A DNA stretch of 64,000 nucleotides from Paralvinella palmiformis (GCA_025642065.1 JAODUP010000189.1:500001-564000), one strand, 5' to 3'; shown: positions 48,757 to 59,915, counted from the first letter of the stretch. Notes: generated from the sequence alone by a model not told the origin. Numbers and translations: made by a program.

Positions 48757-48994
48757 TTCCCACGAACACATCTCCAGAAGACAGCCATATAGCGAAAGAT
48801 TCCCGTGCAAAGAGCGACCCTAGTACAGCATCTAGTTGTTTAGGTTCCTCGAATTGTGGGCAACCTAACACAGCACCATTGTCAGCAAAAATGCATGACC
48901 ATTCCTATGGTATCCAAAGTTAAAGAGAGAACTATGCGAAGGTTTAGATGTAGTTCATAGACACAAAAAGAAACTAGAAGTGTATCAGTGTTAG
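48757..48994 (+). pseudogene. THAP-protein-like 3' exon, array copy 2
   Basis: Same content as copy 1, exactly 1733 bp downstream, with a few substitutions (e.g. GSSN for GASD in the linker). Here the acceptor region reads 'gtgcaagtgcag', giving two possible AGs. The frameshift before PKLKREL is shared. Confidence 0.5.
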
Positions 48995-49886
48995 TATCGC
49001 TTTTACCAAGAGAAACCATGCCCCAGAAACATTGTGAATGTTGTAGCTTTACAGAATGTGTATTGCTGTTTTCGATCACAAGTTTGTTTAAATGCCCGAC
49101 AGTTAGTGCATATTTATTACCATCTTCATGGATGATTATGATAAAAGTAAAAATTCTTTCGAAGTATTGTCTACACTTGATCAATACTGTTGTAATTTAT
49201 AAAAAAGTTTTACAAAATCTCAAAATAATGTTTTTATTTAGTTATTAATAATAATGTTATATCATTATTATGTCACTTTCATATTTTAATAATTATTATT
49301 ACCAGTATTTTATATATTGATTTATTTTCTTTGTGAGAAATATTAATTAATATTAGAAAGAAAGAGGTCGAGATCATTTTGCCTGAATAAGAAATACCAA
49401 ATATTGGCGATTATAATTATATTTCTTTGATTGAAATGCCTGCATTTCATATGTAAACATTTTAACTATTTATGGTATTAACATATGCAGATGGTTCTTA
49501 AAAGGGTAGCAGGCTACAATAATTCCATACCTTAATCATGAGAGCCATGTTTAAATTGCATCAGACGAGGATTTTATTGTTTTTAATCTTAGTCATGAAC
49601 GGACAGCTAAGGTATAGATCTAACACGCTGCCCCAAATATTCAGTTGAATTTGTTCAGACGATTCCTCGACTGAATTATATAATTTTTTATTAAAATTGC
49701 AAATAAGAATAATTGTTTTCTATAATATGTTTATTAGAACTATGATTTTATTAAACGTTAGAGACTTTTCAATACGCGGATAATTTAATTGCACGTGCGC
49801 AGAAATTCAGGTCAGGAGAAGTAATCGGGTGCCATATATGGCATCCTCGTGAATATTCGGTTCTGATCGCGGACAGAGGTGTGTAC

Positions 49887-49894
49887 TGACGTCA
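49887..49894. promoter_or_regulatory. TGACGTCA (CRE-type palindrome), unit 2
   Basis: The same site, 1733 bp after the one in unit 1. Unit 3 ends before the corresponding position. Confidence 0.35.
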
Positions 49895-50489
49895 TCAATA
49901 TGTGTGTGTTTTGGTATAATTTGTCTTCGTCATAACTATGATCTTTCTTAGATTCGACACTTCAGTGACTTAACGTAATCATTCAACATAATTCCGGCAC
50001 ATTGACGTTTAAAAAAATATTGGTGGCATGGCACATAGTTACCGTCACACAAGAATAAGAATTAGAAAGAGCAACACCTTACCACGATTTCATGAAATCT
50101 TTCTCAAATAATGAATGCTATATTTAATGTTAGTGTAATTGTTTCAAGGGTTGGTTATACCTTTCCTAGTTATATCTTTTGTTAATTTTATTTAAAAATA
50201 AATATATCGGTTTTCTTTGATCTAAATGTATTTCAGTAAACCATACAAGTTGTTATAGTAAAGTATTTGATGTCACCTAGCAGTTCAGTGTCTGCTACAT
50301 TACAAAAATTTATATAAATTTTCATAAGGTTTCAGGTTTCCAAATGTGATCAGATCACTTGAACTGCACCGAAAATGGTTGATTAATTTGAGGCGTGAAG
50401 GCAACACATATAGCAATTTTGTTCAGTCCATTTTAAGGATGATTGCTTTGATAAAAGTGGTCAAAATGTGCGCTTTTGTGCAAGTGCAG

Positions 50490-50727
50490 TTCCCACGAAC
50501 ACATCTCCAGAAGACAGCCATATAGCGAAAGATTCCCGTGCAAAGAGCGACCCTAGTACAGCATCTAGTTGTTTAGGTTCCTCGAATTGTGGGCAACCTA
50601 ACACAGCACCATTGTCAGCAAAAATGCATGACCATTCCTATGGTATCCAAAGTTAAAGAGAGAACTATGCGAATGTTTAGATGTAGTTCATAGACACAAA
50701 AAGAAACTAGAAGTGTATCAGTGTTAG
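50490..50727 (+). pseudogene. THAP-protein-like 3' exon, array copy 3
   Basis: Nearly identical to copy 2. A G-to-T change in the coiled-coil part gives ECL instead of EGL. It lies in the incomplete last unit, which lacks the unit's right ~0.77 kb. Confidence 0.5.
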
Positions 50728-51185
50728 TATCGCTTTTACCAAGAGAAACCATGCCCCAGAAACATTGTGAATGTTGTAGCTTTACAGAATGTGTATTGCT
50801 GTTTTCGATCACAAGTTTGTTTAAATGCCCGACAGTTAGTGCATATTTATTACCATCTTCATGGATGATTATGATAAAAGTAAAAATTCTTTCGAAGTAT
50901 TGTCTACACTTGATCAATACTGTTGTAATTTATAAAAAAGTTTTACAAAATCTCAAAATAATTTTTTTATTTAGTTATTAATAATAATGTTATATCATTA
51001 TTATGTCACTTTCATATTTTAATAATTATTATTACCAGTATTTTATATATTGATTTATTTTCTTTGTGAGAAATATTAATTAATATTAGAAAGAAAGAGG
51101 TCGAGATCATTTTCCCTGAATAAGATATACAAAATATTGGCGATTATAATTATATTTCTTTGATTGACATGCTTGTATTTTATAT

Positions 51186-52213
51186 AGTAAATGCATATGC
51201 AATTTGCAGCAGCTATATATATTTTGGAATATAAAATATATATTTAAAAACTATTATCATAGATCAATAAATGTCAAAGCATTATTGTATATAGACAACC
51301 GGACGTGTAATATTTTATGCTGCCGCATGTTTCACTATTGCATATTACTATTCGATATAATATCACTAATTCATTACCGCTGCAATTTTGTTGATGCTAA
51401 ACATTACATAACCAATCACTAATAGATACCAAGTTCGTATAAATGGTTAAAGACAAAATAATAATTAAATAAGGGGACGCAGTTAATTATTGAAGTTGAG
51501 AGATTTACTGTGGCATACATGGGCGAGTGTCGATGGAAGGTCTCGCCAAGATGGCGGTCCGGTGACGTCAACCAAACACGGCCGCCAGCCATCTAGTAAT
51601 ATATATATATATATATCAATGGTTTTTCTCTGTTATGTGTATAAGATTATTACTCTTCGCGTGCCAACAATGAGCATGCGTGCATATTCTCCGGTTTTAT
51701 TAATTAGCCACGTGGTGGTCAACTAAAAGTGATCCATGTAAGCACAAATTTATTACGACGTTACTATCCCCAAAAATACACATTTTACGTATAACCTGCG
51801 ATATGTAAGTACTAAAAGTGACTAGTAATGCCTATAAAAGTTGTTGTTATTAGAATTATGCGTAGTATGTATTGGCCACCAAAGAACTTTTTTAAATTAT
51901 AACTATTAATCTGATTATGTGCTTTAGTAAAGCTAACCGATTTTGCTAAGCAGGGCATGCATCGAGTAATATAATCTTTGGTTGCATTAAATCGAAGAAG
52001 TCAGATGAAAAATCAATCCCATTACATCCCACTGTGTATCTTTTATATTTAGTAATCGTTTAGGTTCATCATATGGACAGTTGCCGAACACATCATGATG
52101 CCATTCTTTGTTCTGCGATATCTAATATAGTACAATGTATGCGTATGTTGTTATGTGACATGATATCGGTGTACTTAAATGTGTTATTCTTTGTCTATAA
52201 ATACATAATACAT

Positions 52214-52280
<67 letters not shown>

Positions 52281-52925
52281 TGCGGAAGAAACCCATTATT
52301 ACAATATCCTTTAGATTATTTATCACAATGTTTGTCATAACTTCAGCAGATAAGAACAGAAGAAAACTTTTAGGAGATAATATTATAAATAATACGAGAT
52401 AAATGTGAACCAGGGATAGGTATATTTGTGGCATGGTTTTAATATGTTTAAATAAAATATTAATTTTACTGTCCGCTTTCTTGAGGAACAGTTCATTCTC
52501 AGATTTGTAAATAAAACGTGTACTATTTATAAAAATAACGTAAAATCTCATAATAAAATCCACGAACAAATTATTGAAGGATAGCCATTTCGCCTTTCTC
52601 GAATGTCAGATTGTAAGGCGGGCTAGAACAAAGTCAGGTGCTCAATGATCATGTAGCCGCCTCCTGGTGGAATCAGATCACAGATGCTCTCTGACCTAAT
52701 TTGAACCCCGTCCTGGGAGGATCTTAACAGCATCACGTAGCCATTAATATCCCATGATCAAGAATCATAATAGCTCCGCTGTCGTTTTATTAATATAAAC
52801 CTTCATGCTATAGGAACACAAACCAATCTTCATAAGGAATCCCATTATATAATTTTGTTTAGCTATATCAGTACCATTTAAGGTTATTTGTTCCGACTAG
52901 ACTCGAATATTCCTAAGTACTGTGA
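51186..52925. other. Intergenic, no gene seen
   Basis: AT-rich. A GC-richer patch at ~51525-51590 has an 'aagatggcgg' YY1-type motif and 'ggtgacgtcaac'. A (CT)n(TA)n microsatellite lies at 52214-52279. A weak tRNA-like motif on the minus strand occurs near 52680-52745. Confidence 0.5.
52214..52279. repeat. (CT)n(TA)n microsatellite
   Basis: A CT run joined to a TA run. Open frames on both strands across it are repeat artefacts. Confidence 0.9.
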
Positions 52926-53070
52926 TGTTTGTAGATTGTCATCAAGTATATTATTAATAAATCACAGATACAATCTTGACCATCTGGTTTATTCTCTAAA
53001 CTGTTTCCGGTCCGTTACAATTCTAAATACCTCGATATAATTAATTGTGGACTGTTAGGGAATGACAACA
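52926..53070 (-). mobile_element. Probable LTR of the minus-strand gypsy fragment
   Basis: On the minus strand a G-rich tract (gtagggggggggg) is followed by 'taatgttgtcattccc', matching a polypurine tract and a TG start. An AATAAA (52988-52993 on the complement) lies inside. The other end reads '...caatctacaaaca', so the segment is TG...CA with a weak TGTTG/CAAACA inverted pair. No partner LTR was found, so the exact right and left ends are tentative. Confidence 0.4.
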
Positions 53071-53259
53071 TTACCCCCCCCCCTACCTTTATCATTTCAT
53101 ATATGTTTCACTCAAGTTAAACAAGTATTTGTAATAGGTAAATTTCGAACAGTCTTAAATTCAAATTTTGAATATCCGACGATAACACTGAATTTTACAC
53201 CTAGATAATAATTTATCTCAAGTCAATTGATAAGCTAAATTATTATATATATATATATA

Positions 53260-54155
53260 TATATCACTTAGAAATAAAGTCTTTATATCTTGCTGGCATT
53301 CTGGTGCTGCAAATATTTTGTCAAATACTGGGATTACACTTCTGGCTGATGTGGATCTCACCAGCTCCACCACAGGAAATCGTGAATATTCGTCAAGAAC
53401 TACTAGACAATAATCTCCGCTAGGATATGGCCCACAAAAATCAGCACACAGAGACTGCCAAACTTTATCAGGTAGCTGTGACATTTGTAACGGTTGTAGA
53501 CGTTCATCTTTATTGACGACAGCACATGTAGCACAGTTTTTTACTATGTCTTCGGTGAGCTTATCCATCCAGGGAAACCACAGGAATAACAATCCGGTGT
53601 CCTCGTAACAGAATTCCGTTCTCTGTAACACTATGTTCACTGGACAATTTTCCGTATATTGACATTTCTTCACAGTTTCTAAATTCATGCCATAGCCCAG
53701 TTTATTGACATTTGATCACATTTTGCAGCATGGGGTCCTGTTGTGTCGCTTGAATTACTTCTATATGCGACAATGCTTTGGGACACGCTGTTTCACACAC
53801 GTAGTTGATATATTCTTCTGAGACCTTCCTGCCACGCTCACTTGTAGATGCGACTGGGTGACGCGACATATAATCAGCTGGATTATCAGCGCCGGGTCGG
53901 TACACTGTATTAAATGTATATTGCTGTAGACGTAAACACCATCGTTCAATGCGAGGAGATGGCTTAGCGACAACATTTGAAAATATGCTGACTAATGCGT
54001 TGTGGTCTGTGACCACTGTAAACTTTATGCCGTACAGATACAGATGAAAATGTTTGACTCCCCATCGAACAGCTAGAGCTTCAAACCGCGTGGGTCTGAC
54101 GAAACAGTTGACAGCCATAGATAGCACGTGTATACTCTGTCCGAGGATAGAAACA
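53260..54155 (-). pseudogene. Ty3/gypsy pol fragment: RNase H and integrase
   Basis: The minus strand encodes an RNase H-like end (ALAVRWGVKHFHLYLYG, FTVVTDHNALVS, YRPGADNPADYMSR) at 54166-53702. An integrase part follows at 53688-53267 with the zinc-site Cys pair (KNCATC) and core strands (ADFCGPYPSGDYCLVVLDEY, SRFPVVELVRSTSARSVIP). The frame breaks between the two parts. The integrase C-terminus is replaced by a (TA)n tract at 53244-53265. The reverse transcriptase part is missing because the fragment stops where the plus-strand element begins. Confidence 0.8.
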
Positions 54156-54159
54156 CAGG

Positions 54160-55037
54160 ATGGCACATCATATACCTATAATGGATTGGTCTTCGCAGGA
54201 TATAGGTCAGGCTTTATGTTTATATAAACAGAAGATGGAACTATACCTGGAAGATGAAAACATCGTTGACGCGGCTGAGAAAGCTCGCAAGATTATGAGA
54301 GGTATCGGGGATGAAGGACTCAAGAGACTCAATGCTAGTGGATTGACTGACGACCAGAAGAAGATTCCGACAGAGTTATGGACGTTTTTTTGAAAATACG
54401 TTGAAGGTAAACGTTAACTTTGGGATACACCGTCTTCATCTCATGAAGCATCAACAACAAACAAACGAATCGTTGGACGCATTCGTGATAAGAGCACGTA
54501 CACTGGCTCTGAAATGTGACTTCAGCGAAGAAGAGATGAGCGAGCGTATATTAGAGCTAATTATCGCGAGTACGGAGATACTTGATCGGTAAAGAAAAGG
54601 GCTATGCAATAGCTCACATTCTCAAAGGCCGCAAGTTCGAAGCTATGATGGCTGATCGTGATCAGTTACAACAGATGGAGAAAGGCTTAGAAGATATACA
54701 TTTTGTTCGGAAGGAGATAAAGCCGCGGAAGTGCCCTGCGTATAATGATGAGTGTCGATTGTGCGGAAAAAGAGGGCATGGGGCAAAATGTTGTCGAAAA
54801 GCTCATCAACCTACAAAGAGAAGTCCATCTGAAAACCATTATCAAAGGAAGCTATATCAGAAGAAAAGATCACACTATCAAGGTCAAGGGTCACACAACC
54901 AAGGTCACAAGACTGTTGACGCTATAGAATATGATACAGATGGTGAAACATACGAACCGACATTCTACTCGATAACTGTGAGCAATAAGTGTTTAGACAG
55001 TGTCATGACACATGGAGACTGCATATACCACACTTGA
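54160..55037 (+). pseudogene. gag region with zinc knuckle
   Basis: Starts at ATG 54160 (MAHHIPIMDWSSQDIGQAL...). A run of seven T near 54388 puts the frame out by one, and the frame returns near 54585. The nucleocapsid motif CRLCGKRGHGAKCC (CX2CX4H...C) lies near 54755-54796, followed by a basic tail. The capsid helices (IHRLHLMKHQQQTNESLDAF, VIRARTLALKCDF) are recognisable. Confidence 0.75.
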
Positions 55038-55049
55038 TGTACAGGGCTC

Positions 55050-55330
55050 ACAGGCAATGGCTATAAACTGCGACTAAAGATAGACACTGGTGCATCAGGT
55101 AACACATTGCCCACTCGAACATACAGACAAATGTATTGTAATGAAAACAAGTGGCTGAAACCTGTTGGGGCATCAGATTAACAGCATACAATGGTGAAAC
55201 CATACCATGCTTAGGCTACATTGAGATGTCTGCACGACATCTAGAAGCTTAGCAGTCAATCAAGTTCTATGTTGTTAATGTCCCAGGACCAGCTGTAGTC
55301 GGGCTACCCACAAGCGAACAACTCAATCTA
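55050..55330 (+). pseudogene. Retropepsin-like protease region
   Basis: Encodes LRLKIDTGASGNTLP with the catalytic Asp-Thr-Gly at 55083-55091. The usual second half (around VNVPGPAVVGLPTS) follows, but a stop and frame changes interrupt it. Confidence 0.65.
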
Positions 55331-55379
55331 GTCACGATCAACGTCGACAGCCTCGGATCGCAAGCAGCTCAAAAGGGTG

Positions 55380-56215
55380 CTGGTCCAGTTAAAATAAAAG
55401 ATGTAAATGATCTTGTACAAGCGTACCCTGAACAATTTGACAAAATAGGCAATTTTCAAGGCAAAGCCAAGTTATTACTAAAAGATGGGGCAACTCCCTT
55501 TATAAATGCACAACGCAAGTGCAGCATCCACATAAAAGACAAGCTAAAAAAAGAGCTAGAAAAGATGACGGAGCAAGGTGTCATACGTAAAGTGGAAGAG
55601 CACACTGACTGGTGTTCCAGTCTAGCTTTCAGCACAAAGAAATATGGTTCGATTTGCATCTGTCTAGACCCACAGAAACTGAATAGCAGCCTCAGGCGTT
55701 GTGCACACAAGATCCCGACAGTCGAAGAGCTGAACCCAGTGTTTTCAAGAGCCAAGTACTTCAGTAAGCTAGACGCCAAAGCTGGATATTGGTCCGTCCA
55801 TCTCGATGAACCATCCCAGTTACTTACCACATTCCGTACACCATTCGGAAGATTTTGTTAGCGGAGGCTTCGATTTGGTTTAAATGTCTCACAGGATATT
55901 TTCCAGGCACGAATGGATGAGATCCTTGAAGGGTTAGATGGCATAATCAGTATCGCTGATTATGTTGGTGTCTGTGGTGCAACAGCTGAGGAACATGATG
56001 TGAACCTGTTGAAGCTGATGGAGAGAGCTGCCCAAAGAGGTCTTGTTTTCAACAGTAAAAAGTGTACAATTAAATGCGATAGCATACTGTTCTTCGGAAA
56101 CATCTACATGAGCGAAGGTATCAAGCCATACCCAACAAAGATAGAAGATGTAAAAAAGATGCCAGCACCCCAAAGCAAAGATGATCTACAACGGTTCTGG
56201 GAATGTTAACATACC
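55380..56215 (+). pseudogene. Reverse transcriptase region, catalytically broken
   Basis: Recognisable blocks: the entry KLKKELEKMTEQGVIRKVEE, WCSSLAFSTKK, YFSKLDAKAGYWSVHLDE, then a TAG at 55859 inside the RFC-RRLRFGL block, then QARMDEILEGLDGII. The catalytic box, normally Ala-Asp-Asp, reads IADYVGV, so one of the two essential aspartates is lost. FNSKKCTIKCDSILFFG follows. A frameshift near 56205 precedes RNase H. Confidence 0.8.
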
Positions 56216-56856
56216 TATCTCAATACATACCTCACTTTGCTGAAAAAACACACCCTCTCCGCGGGTTACTGAAAGCAGGCGTTCCTTGGACCTGGGACGT
56301 CAACTACCAGGCATGTTTTGAGACACTTAAAGATGAAATCACTACAGTGTCTAGCCTGCAGTTCTATGACTCAACTATCCCAGTATCGTTAGAAGTGGAT
56401 GCATCACAAAAAGGGCTTGGAACAGCATTGATACAACAAGGCAAGCCTGTAGCATACAGCTCTAAGACGCTTACTGAATGCCAGTCGAGGTACAGCAACA
56501 TTGAAAGGGAAACGCTTGCCATTGTACATGGTGTTCAACGATTCCATACTTACCTTTACGGACATGAGTTTAAAATTGTTACTGACCACAAACCACTTGT
56601 GACGATCTGCTCAAAGCCACTACATGCAGCACCACCACGTCTGCAGCGTATGTTGTTAAAGATACAAGGCTATGACTACAACATCCAGCACCGACCGGGC
56701 AAAGAATTATTATTAGCAGACGCACTCAGCCAACTACCAAATCCAAAGAATAATGCAGCAGTTGAGCTAGACAGAAGAGTTGACGAATTCACCACTGCTA
56801 TTATTAATTTTTCGGCAAACAAACAGGATGAACTCCGTAACAAAACTACAGTGTAA
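56203..56856 (+). pseudogene. RNase H region
   Basis: An open stretch with LEVDASQKGLGTALIQQG, SRYSNIERETLAIVHGVQRF, KIVTDHKPLVTI and YNIQHRPGKELLLADALSQL, the usual order for Ty3/gypsy RNase H plus its connection to integrase. The first Asp, Glu and Asp of the active site are present. Confidence 0.82.
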
Positions 56857-58027
56857 TGAATGAGTTGAAAGAAATCATTCATGAAGGATGGCCAAATAAC
56901 ATCAAGGACTTACCCACAGTACTAAGGCAGTACTGGTCGTTTCACAATGAGCTAGCAGTAGAGTCTGGAGTTATATTCAAAGGAAGACAAATATTGATTC
57001 CCAAATCACTACAAGCAGATATACTCCAACAGCTCCACAAGGGACGTCCAGGCATTGATAAAACGAGAGCACTAACACGTGAAAGTGTTTATTGGATTGG
57101 CATCAACAACGACATAGAAGAGACTTGCAAGCTGTGTTTTATATACCAAGAGTTCCAGGAACTCAATAAAAGAGAACCATTGATGCCATGGCAGTTTATA
57201 GCAACAGACCTTTTCGACATTGGGAATCGGAAGTTTGTGCTGACAGTGGACCGGTACAGCAGATACCCATTGGTCGAAGAGTTATCAGCAACAGCCAGCA
57301 GTAAGACCATTACAGGCATAATAAAGACATACTGTGCAATGTTTGGTAGACCAGACGAAATAATGTCTGATAACGGTCCACAATATAGTGGAGAGTCTTT
57401 TAAGAGATTCACCAATGACTGGAACATTAAGCATGTGAAAAGTTCATCGAATGGCACGTGAAACATATAAAGAGTGCACTTAAGAAAACTATCAGAAGTG
57501 GCGAGGACTGGCAGATGACACTACTGAACCTCCGGGCAACACCAATCGACAACAAACTACCATCACCAGCAGAGTTACTACTGGGGAAACCAATTTCAAC
57601 GTTGTTACCCAACCATGGAGATCTTGGGCAAGAAGAACAACGTAAATATCTACAGCAGAAAAGGGAAAGAATGAAAGAGGAATACGACAAAAGGTGTCAA
57701 CAAGAACTCCCACCTCTATACAAAGGTCAAGCAGTTAGAATACTAGACAAGAACAATAAGACATGGTGTCCAGGAACAATAACCAAGAAATGTGAGGAGC
57801 CAAGAAGTTACATTGTGCAAACACCCAACGGTACCAATCTGAGAAGGAACCGGAGCCATCTACGCGAACTGATGACAGGTCCCATCACACATATAACATC
57901 AAATAATGAAGAACTACCCCATACCAAGAAGGAACCAGACAAGACAGCCAGCACATTCAATGATCCAGTATTGAGACGTAGTAGTAGAGCTCATAAATCA
58001 AATCCAAAATTGACAAACAACAGTTAA
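56856..58027 (+). pseudogene. Integrase region with C-terminal DNA-binding part
   Basis: The zinc-site region (LHKGRPGIDKTR..., ETCKLCFIYQEF) has lost ligands. The core has DLFDIGNRKFVLTVDRYSRY and the Asp of IMSDNGPQYS. Around 57460 the frame shifts and the usual block before the catalytic Glu is shortened. The C-terminal part (57458-58027) has YKGQAVRILDKNNKTWCPGT and TNLRRNRSHLREL, typical of this clade's SH3-like end. Confidence 0.78.
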
Positions 58028-58305
58028 TGATGTTTAAGGAACACCAACTACAATAGTAATTAATATGATGTCAGTATTAGTTATTATGTCAGTGCTACAA
58101 AAGGGCAGACTAATCTCTTGTACTAGTCTTAAGTGTCATACATGGTAATCCATCCTAGTATGACAACCATGTACATATTTAGATATCACGTATAATTTAC
58201 TCACTTAAAAACAATGATCCTAGTTAGTTATGATCAATCTTGAATCGGGTTAAAAATAGTTGTTCCTCGTTTTTTTTTGGTTTCTTTGTCTGTTACAACG
58301 AGGGG

Positions 58306-58317
58306 GATGTGGTAATA
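58306..58317 (+). promoter_or_regulatory. Polypurine tract of the gypsy element
   Basis: The purine run 'gaggggga' (58310-58317) lies directly before the TG of the 3' LTR, the expected plus-strand priming site for reverse transcription. Confidence 0.6.
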
Positions 58318-58487
58318 TGCTACTGTTATTACTGTTAATGGACACACCCCTGCTTTGTACGACATTCCATGTACTGGATGTGTCCCATCCGCAAACTGGT
58401 TCTCACAAGAATATGTAAGTCAGACATTTGGAATAAACGAAGTGAAGCAGTTAAACATTGTTTTATATAGTACCAAATACTACAACA
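58318..58487 (+). mobile_element. 3' LTR of the gypsy element (170 bp)
   Basis: Begins TGTGGTAATATG and ends TACTACAACA, so the termini TGTGGTA and TACAACA form an inverted repeat with one mismatch. An AATAAA lies at 58432-58437. The start abuts a polypurine tract. It is short for an LTR. The flanking duplication cannot be tested because the 5' LTR is missing. Confidence 0.68.
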
Positions 58488-58651
58488 TGGAATAGAAAAT
58501 AACAGATATTAACGTATACTGGACTGAATGAGTGATTGTGTGGGTGAAGAGTGTATCACAAAACTTTAACCCAAAAGCTCATTTACTGTTTATCCCTTAT
58601 GGCTCACAGGATGACAAAACAAACCAATTATGTACCCTGAACCTGCAGGCA

Positions 58652-58703
<52 letters not shown>

Positions 58704-58863
58704 GAAAAGAAAAGGAATACAGAGAAGTAATATAAACAAAATGACACAACATTAGAATAGATGTTTTGGGTTGAGTTGGTCAGAAATCTAGTTCCAATTC
58801 ATCAGAGTATTTTATATTGGATTTTAAACTATAGGTCTCACTGATTGGTACTTAAAAAATGGG
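58488..58863. other. Intergenic with (TA)n
   Basis: No gene seen. Contains a (TA)n microsatellite at 58660-58699. Confidence 0.6.
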
Positions 58864-59010
58864 GGCGCCCCCGTGTCTAGTTGGTAGTGCATCGTACCAC
58901 AGATCACTACCACCATCTTTGACTTCGTTTCATTACTTTTAGAGGGGTCGCCCGGCCCATTTAGCATACCATTTGCACAAAGTGGCCATAAAACATCAAT
59001 CATCATCATC
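58864..59010 (+). repeat. SINE-A copy 10, internally deleted
   Basis: A good head start (gcgcccccgtgtctagttgg, 'cagatcactaccacc') jumps directly to 'atctttgacttcgtttcatt', losing the B box. Then come 'cggcccatttagcatacc', 'agtggccataaaacatc' and the (ATC)n tail. Confidence 0.68.
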
Positions 59011-59757
59011 TTTAAAAATGAATTAGTCATACTGCGGGTAGCACACTGTTCTGCAGATCCTCAGGTCATTGGATTGAATGCCAGTGTCGCCTGTAAGATC
59101 TCCCTTTACTACATTATCACAGCTAGCTGGTGGACTCTAACTGAGAATCCCTGTTTCTCAACCAGCACATTAACATGGTACTGATGTACTGAACCATTTT
59201 GATGGCGAGATAACAGAGCCAAATGCTTGACGTACTTAGCCGATGGTGAGAACTACACGTTAAAGTTTTATCATCAACCACAATGAATTAGAACTGATGT
59301 CTTATTGATACAATATAATGCTATGTTAATTTTATGTTAATAAAAGCGCATGGATGCATACCTACAAAGGAATGAGTCCTTTAGCTTTAACCAAGAGAGA
59401 GTTCTTAAATTAGCAGAAACACCAAAATAACATTATGGGAAAAATATATCATAAATCATCCAATTCAGCAACTACCTCAACTTGACTCATCTGGAATATT
59501 CCAAAAATCCCTTTCTCTAAACAGTACATTCAACTATCTACAGGCAGTAATCGTCTTAAATTCACACTCACATTTTACCAATTCAATTGTCAAAAAAAAA
59601 ACCATTTTGTTACATCAGTGTTAATGCCTGATGTATATTATCTGTTATTATTTTATCAATTTGGTGTCGCCACCATTATTATTATTATTATTATTATTAC
59701 CATTATATATATATTATTATTGAATTAGTACCTAGATAACACGTATCAGATGGATGT
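59011..59757. other. Probable DCLRE1A 3' UTR and flank
   Basis: No gene seen. It holds an (ATT)n(TA)n block at 59677-59720 just beyond the DCLRE1A stop, and a weak tRNA-like stretch near 59030-59100. No AATAAA in the right orientation stands out close to the stop. Confidence 0.4.
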
Positions 59758-59915
59758 TTAAGAGTTATCCCACAGCCAGCTAGCAAAGTATTCTTGCATT
59801 TTTGCGAGACACTGACGATTCGTGTTGTTGACTGTTGGTACGATGCTGTCTGGGCGAAGATGACGGACAAAATTCTTCATCTCATCAAAACTACTGTGTT
59901 CGCTATACGGTATTC
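59758..59915 (-). CDS. DCLRE1A: DCLRE1A/SNM1A last coding exon
   Basis: On the minus strand, after an acceptor 'acttaccag', the exon supplies the last two bases of a Gly codon then IPYSEHSSFDEMKNFVRHL, RPDSIVPTVNN and a 20-residue tail to TAA (59758-59760). GIPYSEHSS-x-x-EMK-x-FV plus P-x-x-IxPTVN is the C-terminal signature of SNM1A-type beta-CASP nucleases; the His belongs to their conserved beta-CASP motifs. The length and position of the stop fit the family. Confidence 0.92.

Larger units (their letters stand above)
46764..51185. repeat. Tandem array: 1.73-kb unit repeated ~2.5 times
   Basis: The same sequence starts at 46764 ('aaatgtatttcagtaaacca'), 48491 and 50224. Unit 1 is 1727 bp, unit 2 is 1733 bp, and unit 3 stops at about 51185 after ~0.96 kb. 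Units 2 and 3 are almost identical and both carry a 6-bp 'agtgca' insertion missing in unit 1, so the 2/3 duplication is the later event. Each unit contains one THAP-like 3' exon. Each complete unit also contains a TGACGTCA site and an AT-rich spacer. Unequal exchange would explain the structure; an assembly artefact is possible for the near-identical pair. Confidence 0.9.
54156..58487 (+). mobile_element. Ty3/gypsy LTR retrotransposon, decayed, 5' LTR missing
   Basis: A plus-strand gag-pol in order: capsid, zinc knuckle, protease, reverse transcriptase, RNase H, integrase, then a polypurine tract and 3' LTR. It belongs to the group often annotated as K02A2.6-like in invertebrates. Several frameshifts and an in-frame stop make it non-autonomous. 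No LTR or primer-binding site is visible left of gag; the sequence there is an oppositely oriented pol fragment. Confidence 0.85.
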
